DNA of 48,188 nt from Candidatus Thioglobus pontius. GTDB lineage: Bacteria; Pseudomonadota; Gammaproteobacteria; PS1; Pseudothioglobaceae. The position numbers and the translations under genes were made by a program. The notes beneath the pieces were generated by a model. The model ran no database searches and was not told the origin of the DNA. It saw only the letters and a program-made list of their open reading frames with translations. Position 1 is the stretch's first letter, and every line of letters starts with the position of its first letter. Where the stretch lies: positions 1 through 48,188 of the forward strand of contig JACNGB010000031.1 in the NCBI GenBank assembly GCA_014384345.1. The letters run 5' to 3'. Positions 33,958 through 42,909 of the stretch are shown here, piece by piece.

Positions 33958-35196
33958 ATGAATACATTTGATCAGCAACATATTTGGCATCCTTATGCCA
34001 AAGTGCCTAGTGAAATCGACACCTACTTGGTTAAGTCAGCAAGTGGCGTTCATCTTAATCTGGATAATGGCCAGCAAGTTATCGATGGCATGAGTTCATG
34101 GTGGAGTGCCATTCATGGCTACAATCATCCGGACCTTAACAAAGCAGCGATTGACCAGCTAGGCAAAATGTCACACGTGATGTTTGGTGGCTTAACCCAT
34201 GATCCAGCTATTAAATTGGCGCAAACACTGGTTGAATTGACGCCTGAAAATTTAACTAAAGTCTTTTTTACTGACTCTGGCTCAGTGGCAGTGGAAGCGG
34301 CACTCAAAATGGCGTTGCAATATTGGCATAATAAAGGCCAAACCAATAGGCATAAATTTATCACCTTGCGTGGTGGTTATCATGGCGATACTTTTGGCGC
34401 CATGAGTGTGTGTGACCCTGACAACGGCATGCATCATTTGTTTGCTGGCGTCTTGCCTAAGCACTATTTTGTCAAAAGTCCATCCATGGTGGCAATGGAT
34501 GAAGCACTGGGCGATCTAGAGGCGACGCTTGATACTCATTCAGACACGATTGCAGCAATGATTCTAGAGCCTGTTGTGCAAGGTGCGGGCGGTATGCGCA
34601 TTTATAATCCGCAATATTTAACCAAGGCCAAGGCACTTTGCGATAAACATCAAGTGTTATTTATTTTGGATGAAATTGCCACTGGATTTGGGCGCACGGG
34701 CGAGTTATTTGCTTTGGAATATGTTGATGTTGAGCCTGATATTTTATGCTTAGGCAAAGCGCTTACAGGCGGTTATATGACACTGGCTGCCACGCTGACA
34801 ACGGACGAAATTTCTCAAGAGGTCGGTACGCTGATGCATGGCCCTACGTTTATGGCTAATCCATTAGCTTGTAGTGTGGCTAACGCTAGTATTGAATTAT
34901 TATTAAATTCGCCATGGCAGGATAATATTGCCAATATTGAGGCCGTGCTAAACAGTGAATTATCTTCATTGCGAGCGCATGAAAAAGTGGCTGATGTGCG
35001 GATTTTGGGCGCTATTGGTGTGGTTGAATTGTTAGATGAAATCAATGTTCAATTGGTGCAAGATTTATTAATCAAACAAGGTGTATGGTTGCGCCCTTAC
35101 GGCAAGTTGCTTTATACCATGCCGCCTTTTATAATCACAAAACAAGAATTATTAACCATTACACGCGCCATAAAAACGGTGATTGAGGCCCTATGA
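33958..35196 (+). CDS. bioA: Adenosylmethionine-8-amino-7-oxononanoate aminotransferase
   Basis: 412 aa. HIWHPYAK at the start, GMSSWWSAIHGYNHP (residues 44-58), GGYHGDTFGAMSVCDP, EPVVQGAGGM, LDEIATGFGRTG, the PLP lysine in CLGKALTGGYM, and HGPTFMANPLACSVANAS. It makes diaminopelargonate in biotin synthesis. Stop overlaps the ATG of the metallohydrolase (ATGA). No other bio genes are next to it. Confidence 0.95.
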   Translation: MNTFDQQHIWHPYAKVPSEIDTYLVKSASGVHLNLDNGQQVIDGMSSWWSAIHGYNHPDLNKAAIDQLGKMSHVMFGGLTHDPAIKLAQTLVELTPENLTKVFFTDSGSVAVEAALKMALQYWHNKGQTNRHKFITLRGGYHGDTFGAMSVCDPDNGMHHLFAGVLPKHYFVKSPSMVAMDEALGDLEATLDTHSDTIAAMILEPVVQGAGGMRIYNPQYLTKAKALCDKHQVLFILDEIATGFGRTGELFALEYVDVEPDILCLGKALTGGYMTLAATLTTDEISQEVGTLMHGPTFMANPLACSVANASIELLLNSPWQDNIANIEAVLNSELSSLRAHEKVADVRILGAIGVVELLDEINVQLVQDLLIKQGVWLRPYGKLLYTMPPFIITKQELLTITRAIKTVIEAL

Positions 35197-36131
35197 AAAA
35201 AATAACCCTATTGTTCAGTTTATTATTTTGGTTCACACATGTTAATGCTTACGAAAAGCCGAGCGTGGAAGTTGTGGCTGAAAATCTTAATGGCGATGCG
35301 TACTATATTCCAGGATTATCTGGCGCAGCTACCGAATATGAAGGCTTTATATCAAACGCAGGTTTTGTGATAACTACTGAAGGGGTGGTTGTGTTTGACA
35401 GCCTGGGTACGCCATCACTTGCTAATGCTATGCTTAAGGAAATTAGAAAAATTACCGACAAACCGATTAAGCTAGTGATTGCAAGTCACTATCACGCTGA
35501 TCACATCTATGGTCTGCAAGTGTTTAAAGAGCAGGGCGCTAAAATTTGGGCGCCTAAAGGCACTTGGGATTATCTTGATTCGGAAGCGGCGCCAAATTTG
35601 TTAAATGCCAGACGCATATCGCTCTATCCTTGGGTTGATAACAAAACTTACCTGGTTGAACCTGATCGTATCATTGATCAAGATACGCCATTTGCACTCG
35701 GTGAGCATCAATTTTTGTTGACTTATTTTGGCAAGGTGCATTCTGAAGGCGATATGTCGCTTTTAAGCATTAATGATCAAACACTTTATAGTGGTGATAT
35801 TATTTTTGAGGGGCGTATTCCTTTTGTGGGCGACGCTGATATCATTAAGTGGTCAAAAACACTTGATCGAGTGCGCAATATTGAGATGGAATATTTTGTG
35901 CCTGGGCATGGCATGGCATCTGACCAGCCACAAGAAACCATGGATCTTACCTATCGCTACTTAAATTTCTTAATTGAGCAGTTAAGTCTGGCTGTTGACG
36001 ACATGACACCATTTGACGAGGCCTATGCAGCCATTGATTGGTTAGAGTTTGAAGATGAGCCAGCATTTGAGGCGGCTAATCGTAAGAATGCTTATGCGGT
36101 CTATTTGTATTTAGAGCGTGTCATGGACTAG
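35193..36131 (+). CDS. Exported MBL-fold metallohydrolase, SoxH-like
   Basis: 312 aa with a clear signal peptide (MKKITLLFSLLFWFTHVNA). The metal-binding motif is ASHYHADHIYG (about residue 98), with further ligands at GKVHSEGDM, YSGDIIFE and VPGHGMAS. It is translationally coupled to bioA and followed by a sensor kinase, 9 bases on. A role in periplasmic sulfur or glutathione-type thiol ester chemistry is possible; substrate unknown. A distant paralogue is at 16412-17362. Confidence 0.85.
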   Translation: MKKITLLFSLLFWFTHVNAYEKPSVEVVAENLNGDAYYIPGLSGAATEYEGFISNAGFVITTEGVVVFDSLGTPSLANAMLKEIRKITDKPIKLVIASHYHADHIYGLQVFKEQGAKIWAPKGTWDYLDSEAAPNLLNARRISLYPWVDNKTYLVEPDRIIDQDTPFALGEHQFLLTYFGKVHSEGDMSLLSINDQTLYSGDIIFEGRIPFVGDADIIKWSKTLDRVRNIEMEYFVPGHGMASDQPQETMDLTYRYLNFLIEQLSLAVDDMTPFDEAYAAIDWLEFEDEPAFEAANRKNAYAVYLYLERVMD

Positions 36132-36140
36132 CTGTTATTT

Positions 36141-38270
36141 GTGCGTAGATTGAAATTTTTATTCGCAGCTCTGTGTTTTGGACTATCTTTATCTACTGCC
36201 GCCAAAAATATTTCAATTGCTGTTTTGGCCTTTTCAGGCGAGGAATACGCGCGCACTTCTTGGCAACCAACAGTTGACTATTTAAATGCTCATATATTAA
36301 AGCATCGATTTAATCTTGTTCCTATAGAGCCAAGCAATATAGAGTATTTAGATCAATTAGTACAGCAGCAGAAAGTTGATTTTATTATTACCCAACCCGT
36401 TACCTTTGTTGAGCTGCAAGTAAAATACGGCGCCACCAGTATTCTCACCTTGGTAGATGCGTCCAAATCATCTGAATTTGGCTCGGTCATTTTTTCTAGA
36501 TCTGATGGTGATATTGTCAATTTATCTCATATAAGAGGCAAGTCTATTGCTGGCGCTAATCCAAAAGGGCTGGGTGGATGGCTTATCGGGTATAACGAAT
36601 TGAAGCAGCATAATGTTGACGTGATGAATCAATCCAAGGTGTCTTTTTTGGGCGTGCAAGAGAATATCGTTCGTCGCGTTTTGGATGGTTCGGTCGATGT
36701 TGGCATTGTGCGTACCGGCGTACTTGAGAGGCTCTCTAATAGCAAAAATTTAGATTTAACCAAACTAAGGGTGCTTAATCAGAAAAAAGTTAAAGATTTT
36801 CCTTATTTGTTGAGTACATCATTATATCCAGAATGGGCTTTTGTTAAGGCAGGCCACACCTCTAAGCTGATTGCTAAGCAAGTGGCCTCCACGCTTTTAT
36901 TAATGACACCTGGTTCGAAAGAGGCGGTTGCTAGAGGTTATTGGGAGTGGGTTACACCGGTTAATTATCAACCCATTCATGATCTTATGAAAAGTCTTCG
37001 TGTGGGCGTTTATCAAGATTTTGGTAAAGTTAGCTTTGTCCAATATATTAAAGATAATCTTATTCTATCATCTATGTTTTTTGCGGTGTTGATGGTATTG
37101 ATCATGACAGGATTATGGATATTAAGATTAAATCATCAATTAAAAATCACTAATTATTTTATAGAGCAACAAAATAATATGATTCTTGATTCGGTATCCG
37201 AGGGGATTTATGGTGTTGATTTGGAAGGCAAATGCACGTTTATCAATCAGGCATTAACCAATATAACAGGTTGGGAAAAGCAAGACATGTTAGGAAAATT
37301 TCAGCATGAAATTCTTCATCATACCTATGCAGATGGCACTCCCCATCCTAGTGACCAATGTCCGGTTTATAAGACATTTAAAGATGGAAAGGCTAGATTT
37401 ATTGATAAAGATACTTTTTGGAAAAAGAACGGGCAGAGTATTTCTGTTGAATATAGCACCACACCTATTAAGGGCAAATTAGGAAATATTGTTGGTAGTG
37501 TTGTTGTTTTTAGAGATGTTACTCAGCAAATTGAGCATCAAAAATTGCAAAAACAATACGAGCAAGATCTCGAACATGTAAGCAGACTTAATACCATGGG
37601 TGAAATTGTAACAGGCATAGCGCACGAATTAAATCAGCCGTTAACGGTTATATCAACCATGGCTTTTACGGGGGCAAGGCTAGTTAAATCCAAGCAATAT
37701 GATACGGATAAGTTCTTAGATATTTTTAGCATGTTGTCAAAGCAAGCTGAGCACGCGGCTAGTGTGATTAAGCACATGCGTAAGATGAGCAACAAGGAGC
37801 GGTCTGATTATGCATTAATTAATATTAACGCAAGAATCAAAGGCGTGATCACATTGCTGCAATCACTTATTAAAGATAACAATATTCAATTAACACTGGA
37901 TTTAGATCAAACACTGCCCTTGGTATCTGCACAAGCGGTGCAGATTGATCAAGTGGTTTTAAATCTGTGTAAAAATGCAATTGACGCGATGGATGATAGT
38001 GACAGGCATAAGATCCTTGGTATTAAAACAAGGTGTCTGGATAAAATGATAGAAGTTACAATTACCGATACTGGTAACGGCATTGATCCTGAAATTGTTG
38101 AGCATTTATTTGACCCTTTCTCGACGTTTAAGAAAAATGGCATGGGTATGGGTTTGTCGATCAGTAGAAGTATTATTGAACGTCATTATGGTAGTCTATA
38201 TGTGGCAAAATCTAAACATAACATGACCACTTTTAAATTTACGCTACCCATTAAAGCGCCCCATGAATAA
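36141..38270 (+). CDS. TtrS-like sensor histidine kinase (PhnD-type periplasmic sensor, PAS)
   Basis: 709 aa from GTG 36141. Domain order: signal (1-21), periplasmic PhnD/SBP-like sensor (about 24-285; ISIAVLAFSGEEYARTSWQPTVDYL), membrane helix about 313-333, PAS (about 345-460) with a CxxC-less VYKTFKDGK insert, His-phosphorylation box IVTGIAHELNQPLTV (His about 494), N box NLCKNAIDAM, DTGNGID and GMGMGLSISRS. This layout matches TtrS, which senses tetrathionate with TtrR. The next gene overlaps by 8 bases and is its regulator. Ligand here is inferred to be a sulfur oxyanion from the nearby soxYZ. Confidence 0.87.
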   Translation: MRRLKFLFAALCFGLSLSTAAKNISIAVLAFSGEEYARTSWQPTVDYLNAHILKHRFNLVPIEPSNIEYLDQLVQQQKVDFIITQPVTFVELQVKYGATSILTLVDASKSSEFGSVIFSRSDGDIVNLSHIRGKSIAGANPKGLGGWLIGYNELKQHNVDVMNQSKVSFLGVQENIVRRVLDGSVDVGIVRTGVLERLSNSKNLDLTKLRVLNQKKVKDFPYLLSTSLYPEWAFVKAGHTSKLIAKQVASTLLLMTPGSKEAVARGYWEWVTPVNYQPIHDLMKSLRVGVYQDFGKVSFVQYIKDNLILSSMFFAVLMVLIMTGLWILRLNHQLKITNYFIEQQNNMILDSVSEGIYGVDLEGKCTFINQALTNITGWEKQDMLGKFQHEILHHTYADGTPHPSDQCPVYKTFKDGKARFIDKDTFWKKNGQSISVEYSTTPIKGKLGNIVGSVVVFRDVTQQIEHQKLQKQYEQDLEHVSRLNTMGEIVTGIAHELNQPLTVISTMAFTGARLVKSKQYDTDKFLDIFSMLSKQAEHAASVIKHMRKMSNKERSDYALININARIKGVITLLQSLIKDNNIQLTLDLDQTLPLVSAQAVQIDQVVLNLCKNAIDAMDDSDRHKILGIKTRCLDKMIEVTITDTGNGIDPEIVEHLFDPFSTFKKNGMGMGLSISRSIIERHYGSLYVAKSKHNMTTFKFTLPIKAPHE

Positions 38271-38877
38271 AACCACTGTTTTTATTATTGACGATGACCA
38301 ACAGGTTAGAGCGGCCTTATCTTTATTGATGGAGTCTGTAGGCTGGAATGTAAAGCTATTTGCGACAGCTGTTAGTTTTTTAGAGCAGTTTGATAGTGAC
38401 ATACCTGGCTGTATTATTGCTGATATTAGAATGCCTATGATGAGTGGCCTGGATCTGCAAATCAAGTTAAAAGAGTATCGTATTTCACCGCCAGTTTTAA
38501 TGATAACAGGCCATGGAGATGTAGCCATGGCGGTGCGTGCTATTAAAGAAGGTGCGCTAGATTTCATTGAAAAGCCATTTAACAATCAGTATCTTTTAGA
38601 CCGAGTGCATCAAGCCATTGAAATTGATAATGATAATAGGAAAGCGGCGTTGCGTGTTCTAGAGGTTAACGAAAAATATAATCAGTTGACCGATAAAGAA
38701 AAGCAAGTATTTGGGTGGATTATTAAAGGCGCCCTAAGCAAGCAAATTGCTGAAGAGGTATTTGTGACTCAATCAGCAGTTGAGGCTAGACGTTCTAAAA
38801 TTATGGAAAAAATGGGCGTTAAAAATATTCCTGACTTAATGAAAATGGCTATGATTATGGGCATGGTAGACATCTAG
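38263..38877 (+). CDS. TtrR/FixJ-like response regulator
   Basis: 204 aa. Receiver domain: DDDQQVRAAL (10-19), phospho-acceptor Asp in CIIADIRMPMMSGLDL (about 53), Thr in MITGHGD and Lys in FIEKPF. A linker leads to a LuxR-type HTH (LTDKEKQVFGWIIKGALSKQIAEEVFVTQSAVEARRSKIMEKM, about 141-186). It pairs with the upstream kinase, with which it overlaps by 8 bases. It probably controls the divergent-end DsrE-soxYZ genes or other sulfur genes; no binding site could be assigned. Confidence 0.9.
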   Translation: MNKTTVFIIDDDQQVRAALSLLMESVGWNVKLFATAVSFLEQFDSDIPGCIIADIRMPMMSGLDLQIKLKEYRISPPVLMITGHGDVAMAVRAIKEGALDFIEKPFNNQYLLDRVHQAIEIDNDNRKAALRVLEVNEKYNQLTDKEKQVFGWIIKGALSKQIAEEVFVTQSAVEARRSKIMEKMGVKNIPDLMKMAMIMGMVDI

Positions 38878-38882
38878 TTAGA

Positions 38883-38901
38883 AATTTAATTTGATTAAAT
38901 T
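38883..38901. repeat. AT-rich dyad after the response regulator
   Basis: AATTTAAT-ttg-ATTAAATT is a perfect 8-bp dyad 6 bases after the response regulator stop. It is weak as a terminator because of AT content and absence of a T run. Confidence 0.4.
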
Positions 38902-38998
38902 CATTATTTATCTCAACTTAGATTGTTGCACGCATGACATGTTTCTTTGAGAATGCCGACTTTCACCAGTAAAGCGTGAATTGTTAAAAATACCCAAT

Positions 38999-39304
38999 TT
39001 ATTTTGATATTTTGGATATTTGTAGCGTCTTTCCCAAATTGTCGATAGATTCGAAACGGATCTCATCACCTTTTATACCTGGAATCTTAAACTGAAAAAA
39101 CGGATTTTCAGAAACACTTCCGCCAATCATTGCTTTGGCAGCTAAACGATTATTTTTCTTTAAGGTTAGGTGGGTGATGTGATTTGCTGGTACTATTTTT
39201 CCACTTTTATCTTTTCGATTGCCGCTTTCCATTGGATGTTTAATTAAAACTCTAACGGTAATAAGTCCTGATCTTGATTTAGCTTTTAGTTTGATTTTTG
39301 CCAT
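38999..39304 (-). CDS. soxZ: Sulfur-oxidation protein SoxZ
   Basis: 101 aa, normal for SoxZ, without its own signal (it is carried to the periplasm by SoxY). Immunoglobulin-like beta fold with IKLKAKSRSGLITVRVLIKHPM at the start, PANHITHLTLKKNNR, and ENPFFQFKIPGIKGDEIRF. It partners SoxY as carrier for thiosulfate-derived sulfur. It follows soxY by 21 bases. No soxAX, soxB or soxCD lies in the window. Confidence 0.95.
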   Translation of the reverse strand: MAKIKLKAKSRSGLITVRVLIKHPMESGNRKDKSGKIVPANHITHLTLKKNNRLAAKAMIGGSVSENPFFQFKIPGIKGDEIRFESIDNLGKTLQISKISK

Positions 39305-39325
39305 AATTTTTTCCGGAGTGTTGTC

Positions 39326-39769
39326 TTAACCTCCACATCCTCCTAGGGTGACTTTAACTGTCTTGTTTTGAATAAAGCTTCCTGAATCTGTACTAACAAC
39401 AGCTGTTACGACTGATGTCTCTGCCATTTTGATACGCGTTGTAATAAAAGCAGAAGCTTCTAAAATTTCAAAATAGGCAGATAAAGGTTCTTTGTTGTTA
39501 TGCACATAAATCGCAATATTTTTAACTGTAGACATATGGCTAGCATCAATTGTAATAGGCACCATGGCGCCATTTTCCGCAATCTCTGGCGCCTTTAATA
39601 CAAACTCACCTTCTTGGGCGCTAGACAATCGCTGTTGTGTTTTTTTGGATAGTTCTTTAAATTCTGATATATTGGCAAACGCCTTAATAGGTGTTAGTAA
39701 CCCAACACTAACTGCGGTTGCAACCGAAGTAGTGGCGATAGACCGCTTTAGAAATAATCTTCTATTCAT
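39326..39769 (-). CDS. soxY: Sulfur-carrier protein SoxY
   Basis: 147 aa. A twin-arginine signal is visible (MNRRLFLKRSIATTSVATA...) with a likely cut after AFA. The protein ends in GGCGG, the swinging-arm Cys to which sulfur intermediates are covalently bound during thiosulfate oxidation in the periplasm. GEFVLKAPEIAENGAMVPITIDA is typical for SoxY. It is located between the DsrE-family gene and soxZ. Confidence 0.97.
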   Translation of the reverse strand: MNRRLFLKRSIATTSVATAVSVGLLTPIKAFANISEFKELSKKTQQRLSSAQEGEFVLKAPEIAENGAMVPITIDASHMSTVKNIAIYVHNNKEPLSAYFEILEASAFITTRIKMAETSVVTAVVSTDSGSFIQNKTVKVTLGGCGG

Positions 39770-39824
39770 TGTATACTCTCTTTAAGTGTCAGCACACAAG
39801 TAGAAATCCTGTGTGCTGATATTA

Positions 39825-40307
39825 TTAAGGTCTTAAGTAGGCAAAGCCTTTGGATTGAAGATGTGCGATCTCTGCAACACCGCTTGGAACGATATCAGTT
39901 TTTTCTGCATCATAAAGCTGGTCTATATCAATTTTCTTGCCTTTTAGCGTATTAGCGCACACTTTAAAAGTAACGCCTTGTTTTTTTAGATTGGCAATAG
40001 ATGCTTGTTGCTTATTTGTAGCATTTCCAATCGGAAGCTTGGTGCTACTGGCTTCTTCTGGTAGCAATAACATTGACAAACCTTTGCCGTGCATCACAAC
40101 GCGAAGATCTAGGTTTTTGGCGCCGACAGCATTGATGTGGTTCTGGATATTTCTAAGCGCACCTGTTTGTCGCTTGGCGTTGTCATAGTTAACGTGGTAG
40201 GTGACGCTTTGCGTTCCATAACCGCCGGCATTAACTGATGATGACATGCCGAGCACCATACCAAGTGCCATTAACCCTGTGACTATTTTATTGATTGTTG
40301 TTTTCAT
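39825..40307 (-). CDS. Periplasmic DsrE/F-family protein
   Basis: 160 aa. Signal peptide MKTTINKIVTGLMALGMVLGMSSSVNA, then a DsrE-like fold: VTYHVNYDNAKRQTGALRNIQNHI, LRVVMHGKGLSMLL, and VTFKVCANTLKGKKID, which holds the single conserved Cys. Exported DsrE-family proteins often lie beside sox genes and may bind sulfur. It heads the soxYZ unit; GGGAGAG precedes the ATG. Confidence 0.87.
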   Translation of the reverse strand: MKTTINKIVTGLMALGMVLGMSSSVNAGGYGTQSVTYHVNYDNAKRQTGALRNIQNHINAVGAKNLDLRVVMHGKGLSMLLLPEEASSTKLPIGNATNKQQASIANLKKQGVTFKVCANTLKGKKIDIDQLYDAEKTDIVPSGVAEIAHLQSKGFAYLRP

Positions 40308-40443
40308 TCTCTCTCCCTATTTATATGAAATGTTTTTTAAGTCAAGCAATATAGCTCGACCGATTTCAATTGTATAGAACTGGAAAATTAATAGAATTGG
40401 AGCTTATACCAATAATGTTAGTAGTTATTTGAAAGGCGGCTGT

Positions 40444-42405
40444 TTAATCAATCGGGTCAACATCCAAATACCAGCGCACCTTATTTTTCAGTTTAATCTT
40501 ATCAATATGTTGGCTAAAGGTAGCTAGCATCTGATGAAGTGCCGCTCTATCGTTAGACTGCAAGTACAAATTAAAGTAATAATAATCTGCCTTTTTCTCA
40601 ATTGAGTTAGGTGTCGGGCCCCAAATCTCAACGCCATTCATATCAATGCTTTTAAGCAGGCCAGCCACTTCTTGTAAAAACGCTTGAGCATTGTCTTTAT
40701 TTTTGGCATTGGCACAAAGCTGTGCTTGATGAGCAAATGGTGGCATCATTGCACTCATCCTTTGCTTAAGTAGCCCGCTGGCAAACTGTGTGTATCGATT
40801 TGATAAGACAAAGTTAAACATAGGGTGCTCTGGGAAGCGCGTTTGAATAGCCACTTCGCCTTGTTGACCACTTCTTCCAGCGCGCCCTGATACTTGGATG
40901 AGTAGTTGCGCCAAGTATTCGGTAGCGCGGAAATTGGTTGATAAAAATCCGCCATCAATGTCCAAAATACCCACCATGGCCAGATTGGAAAAATCATGAC
41001 CTTTGGCCAGCATTTGCGTGCCAACAATAATACAAGGCTCGCCAGAATTAATTTTTTCTAAGTGTTGGGCAAGTGCTTTTTTGCGCCTAGTGGTGTCGCG
41101 ATCAATACGGATAATTGGCGTGTCTGCAAAGTGTGATCCTAGCGTTTCTTCTAGGCGTTCAGTGCCATAGCCATAAACTTCCAAACTTGGCTGAGTACAA
41201 TCAGGGCAAGTTTGTTCTGGCATTTTCTCATCCCCACAGTGGTGACATTTTAGTCGGTTAATATGACGGTGATAAATCATTGAAGCATGGCAATGATTAC
41301 ATTCAGATTTCCAACCGCACTCCGTACAAAAATACACCGGCGCATAGCCACGTCGGTTGATAAACAGCATAACCTGTTTGCCATGAGACAAGTATTGCTG
41401 CATTTTTTCAACCAGCAATTTTGACAGGGCGCCATCTGTGTTGGTGCGCATATCAATCAGACTGACTTTTGGCATGACCACATCACCCGCTCGATTAGCT
41501 AGCGTTAAGCGAGTGAGTTTGCCATCCATGGCATTTTTTAAAGTCTCAAGACTTGGGGTGGCTGTACCTAAAATTAGTGGAATATTGGCTTGCTTGGCGC
41601 GAATAAAACTAAGATCTCGTGCTGAATAGCGAAAGCTGGATTGTTGTTTGAATGAGCCATCATGTTCTTCATCGATGATAATCATGCCCAAATTAGGCAT
41701 GGGAGCAAAGATGGCACTACGTGTGCCTAACACCACACCCGCTTCGCCATTTTTAGCCATTAAGTAAGCGTCCAATTTTTGCGTTTCATTGAGTTGAGAA
41801 TGAATGGCAACCACGCGTGTTTTTAAGCGATTTTCAAAACGAAAAATCATTTGTGGTGTTAGGCCGATTTCAGGCACTAAAACCAACACTTGCTTGTTTT
41901 GATCAAGTACTGCTTGAGTGCTGCGCAGGTAAACTTCAGTTTTGCCACTGCCGGTAACACCATGTAGTAAAAATCCATGATAAGCATCCTGTTTGGTAAG
42001 AATGCTGTTGATGGCAGTATTTTGCTCGTTGGTGATCTCAAAATCAGGCTGATTAACTTGGGTTGGTAGGCCGACAACTTTTTTGATCTTGGCTTCTTTG
42101 CCAAGGCGTAAGTTTTTAGGTAGAGCGGCCAATAGCACTTCGCCAATAGGGTGATGATAGTATTTAGCAGACCAAAATAGAAAATCCAAAATTGGCTTAT
42201 CAAGAATTGGTGTTTCGTCTAGTATTTGCTCAACTGGTTTTAATTTGCTAAATTCGCTTTTTTGCTTATTGGACAGCGCAATTCCAACAACCTTTTTAGC
42301 GCCAAAAGGCACTTTAACGCGAGCGCCAACAACTACTTCAGTATCAGTCAGATAATCAAAAGTTCGATTTAAAGGGACGGAAATAGCAACTTCAACGATT
42401 GGCAT
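40444..42405 (-). CDS. priA: Primosomal protein N' (PriA helicase)
   Basis: 653 aa from ATG 42405 (a TTG directly upstream is in frame). About 80 aa shorter than E. coli PriA. Walker A GVTGSGKTEVY, IIDEEHDGSFKQ, GTATPSLETL, a zinc-binding region with eight Cys (CTECGWKSECNHC ... CHHCGDEKMPEQTCPDC), AKGHDFSNLAMVGILD and QVSGRAGRSGQQGEV. It restarts stalled replication forks by loading DnaB. Confidence 0.96.
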   Translation of the reverse strand: MPIVEVAISVPLNRTFDYLTDTEVVVGARVKVPFGAKKVVGIALSNKQKSEFSKLKPVEQILDETPILDKPILDFLFWSAKYYHHPIGEVLLAALPKNLRLGKEAKIKKVVGLPTQVNQPDFEITNEQNTAINSILTKQDAYHGFLLHGVTGSGKTEVYLRSTQAVLDQNKQVLVLVPEIGLTPQMIFRFENRLKTRVVAIHSQLNETQKLDAYLMAKNGEAGVVLGTRSAIFAPMPNLGMIIIDEEHDGSFKQQSSFRYSARDLSFIRAKQANIPLILGTATPSLETLKNAMDGKLTRLTLANRAGDVVMPKVSLIDMRTNTDGALSKLLVEKMQQYLSHGKQVMLFINRRGYAPVYFCTECGWKSECNHCHASMIYHRHINRLKCHHCGDEKMPEQTCPDCTQPSLEVYGYGTERLEETLGSHFADTPIIRIDRDTTRRKKALAQHLEKINSGEPCIIVGTQMLAKGHDFSNLAMVGILDIDGGFLSTNFRATEYLAQLLIQVSGRAGRSGQQGEVAIQTRFPEHPMFNFVLSNRYTQFASGLLKQRMSAMMPPFAHQAQLCANAKNKDNAQAFLQEVAGLLKSIDMNGVEIWGPTPNSIEKKADYYYFNLYLQSNDRAALHQMLATFSQHIDKIKLKNKVRWYLDVDPID

Positions 42406-42461
42406 CAACGAGAGAAAGTTATCAACGTAAAATAAATCATTTTATCAAGTAAACCTTTGAC

Positions 42462-42902
42462 GTGATTGTTATTCAAAATAGTATTAATGATTCATCTATT
42501 GATGAAGGTTATCTGGCTGCTAGCTTACAGCAGGTAATAGCTGACTTAGGCAAACCTGAGAGCGAGTTATTAATTCGAATTGTCGACAAGATTGAGATTC
42601 AAAATTTAAATAAAACTTATCGACATAAAGACAAGACCACTAATGTGTTGTCTTTTCCAAGTGATCTGCCCATTGAGATCGATGAATCGATTTTGGGCGA
42701 CGTGGTTATTTGTCGTGATGTGGTGGCTAGTGAGGCGAAAGATCAAAACAAAACTTTTGATGATCACTTGCTACACATGGCCATCCATGGCACACTGCAT
42801 TTGATGGGTTATGATCATATTGACGATGAAGATGCTAATAAGATGGAAGCTTTAGAGATAAAAATTTTGGAAAAAATGCAAATCAGCAATCCGTATAAAT
42901 AA
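42462..42902 (+). CDS. ybeY: Endoribonuclease YbeY
   Basis: 146 aa from GTG 42462. The zinc motif HGTLHLMGYDH (about residues 109-119) is complete, and NKTYRHKDKTTNVLSFPSD is the usual central motif. YbeY takes part in 16S rRNA 3' end maturation and ribosome quality control. The gene stands alone, without ybeZ or ybeX, and converges on tilS. Confidence 0.95.
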   Translation: MIVIQNSINDSSIDEGYLAASLQQVIADLGKPESELLIRIVDKIEIQNLNKTYRHKDKTTNVLSFPSDLPIEIDESILGDVVICRDVVASEAKDQNKTFDDHLLHMAIHGTLHLMGYDHIDDEDANKMEALEIKILEKMQISNPYK

Positions 42903-42909
42903 TCTAGAC

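Noticed and set aside
38999-39769. Complete sox operon
   Set aside because: Only soxY and soxZ with a DsrE-like gene are present; priA follows directly. Other sox genes must lie elsewhere.
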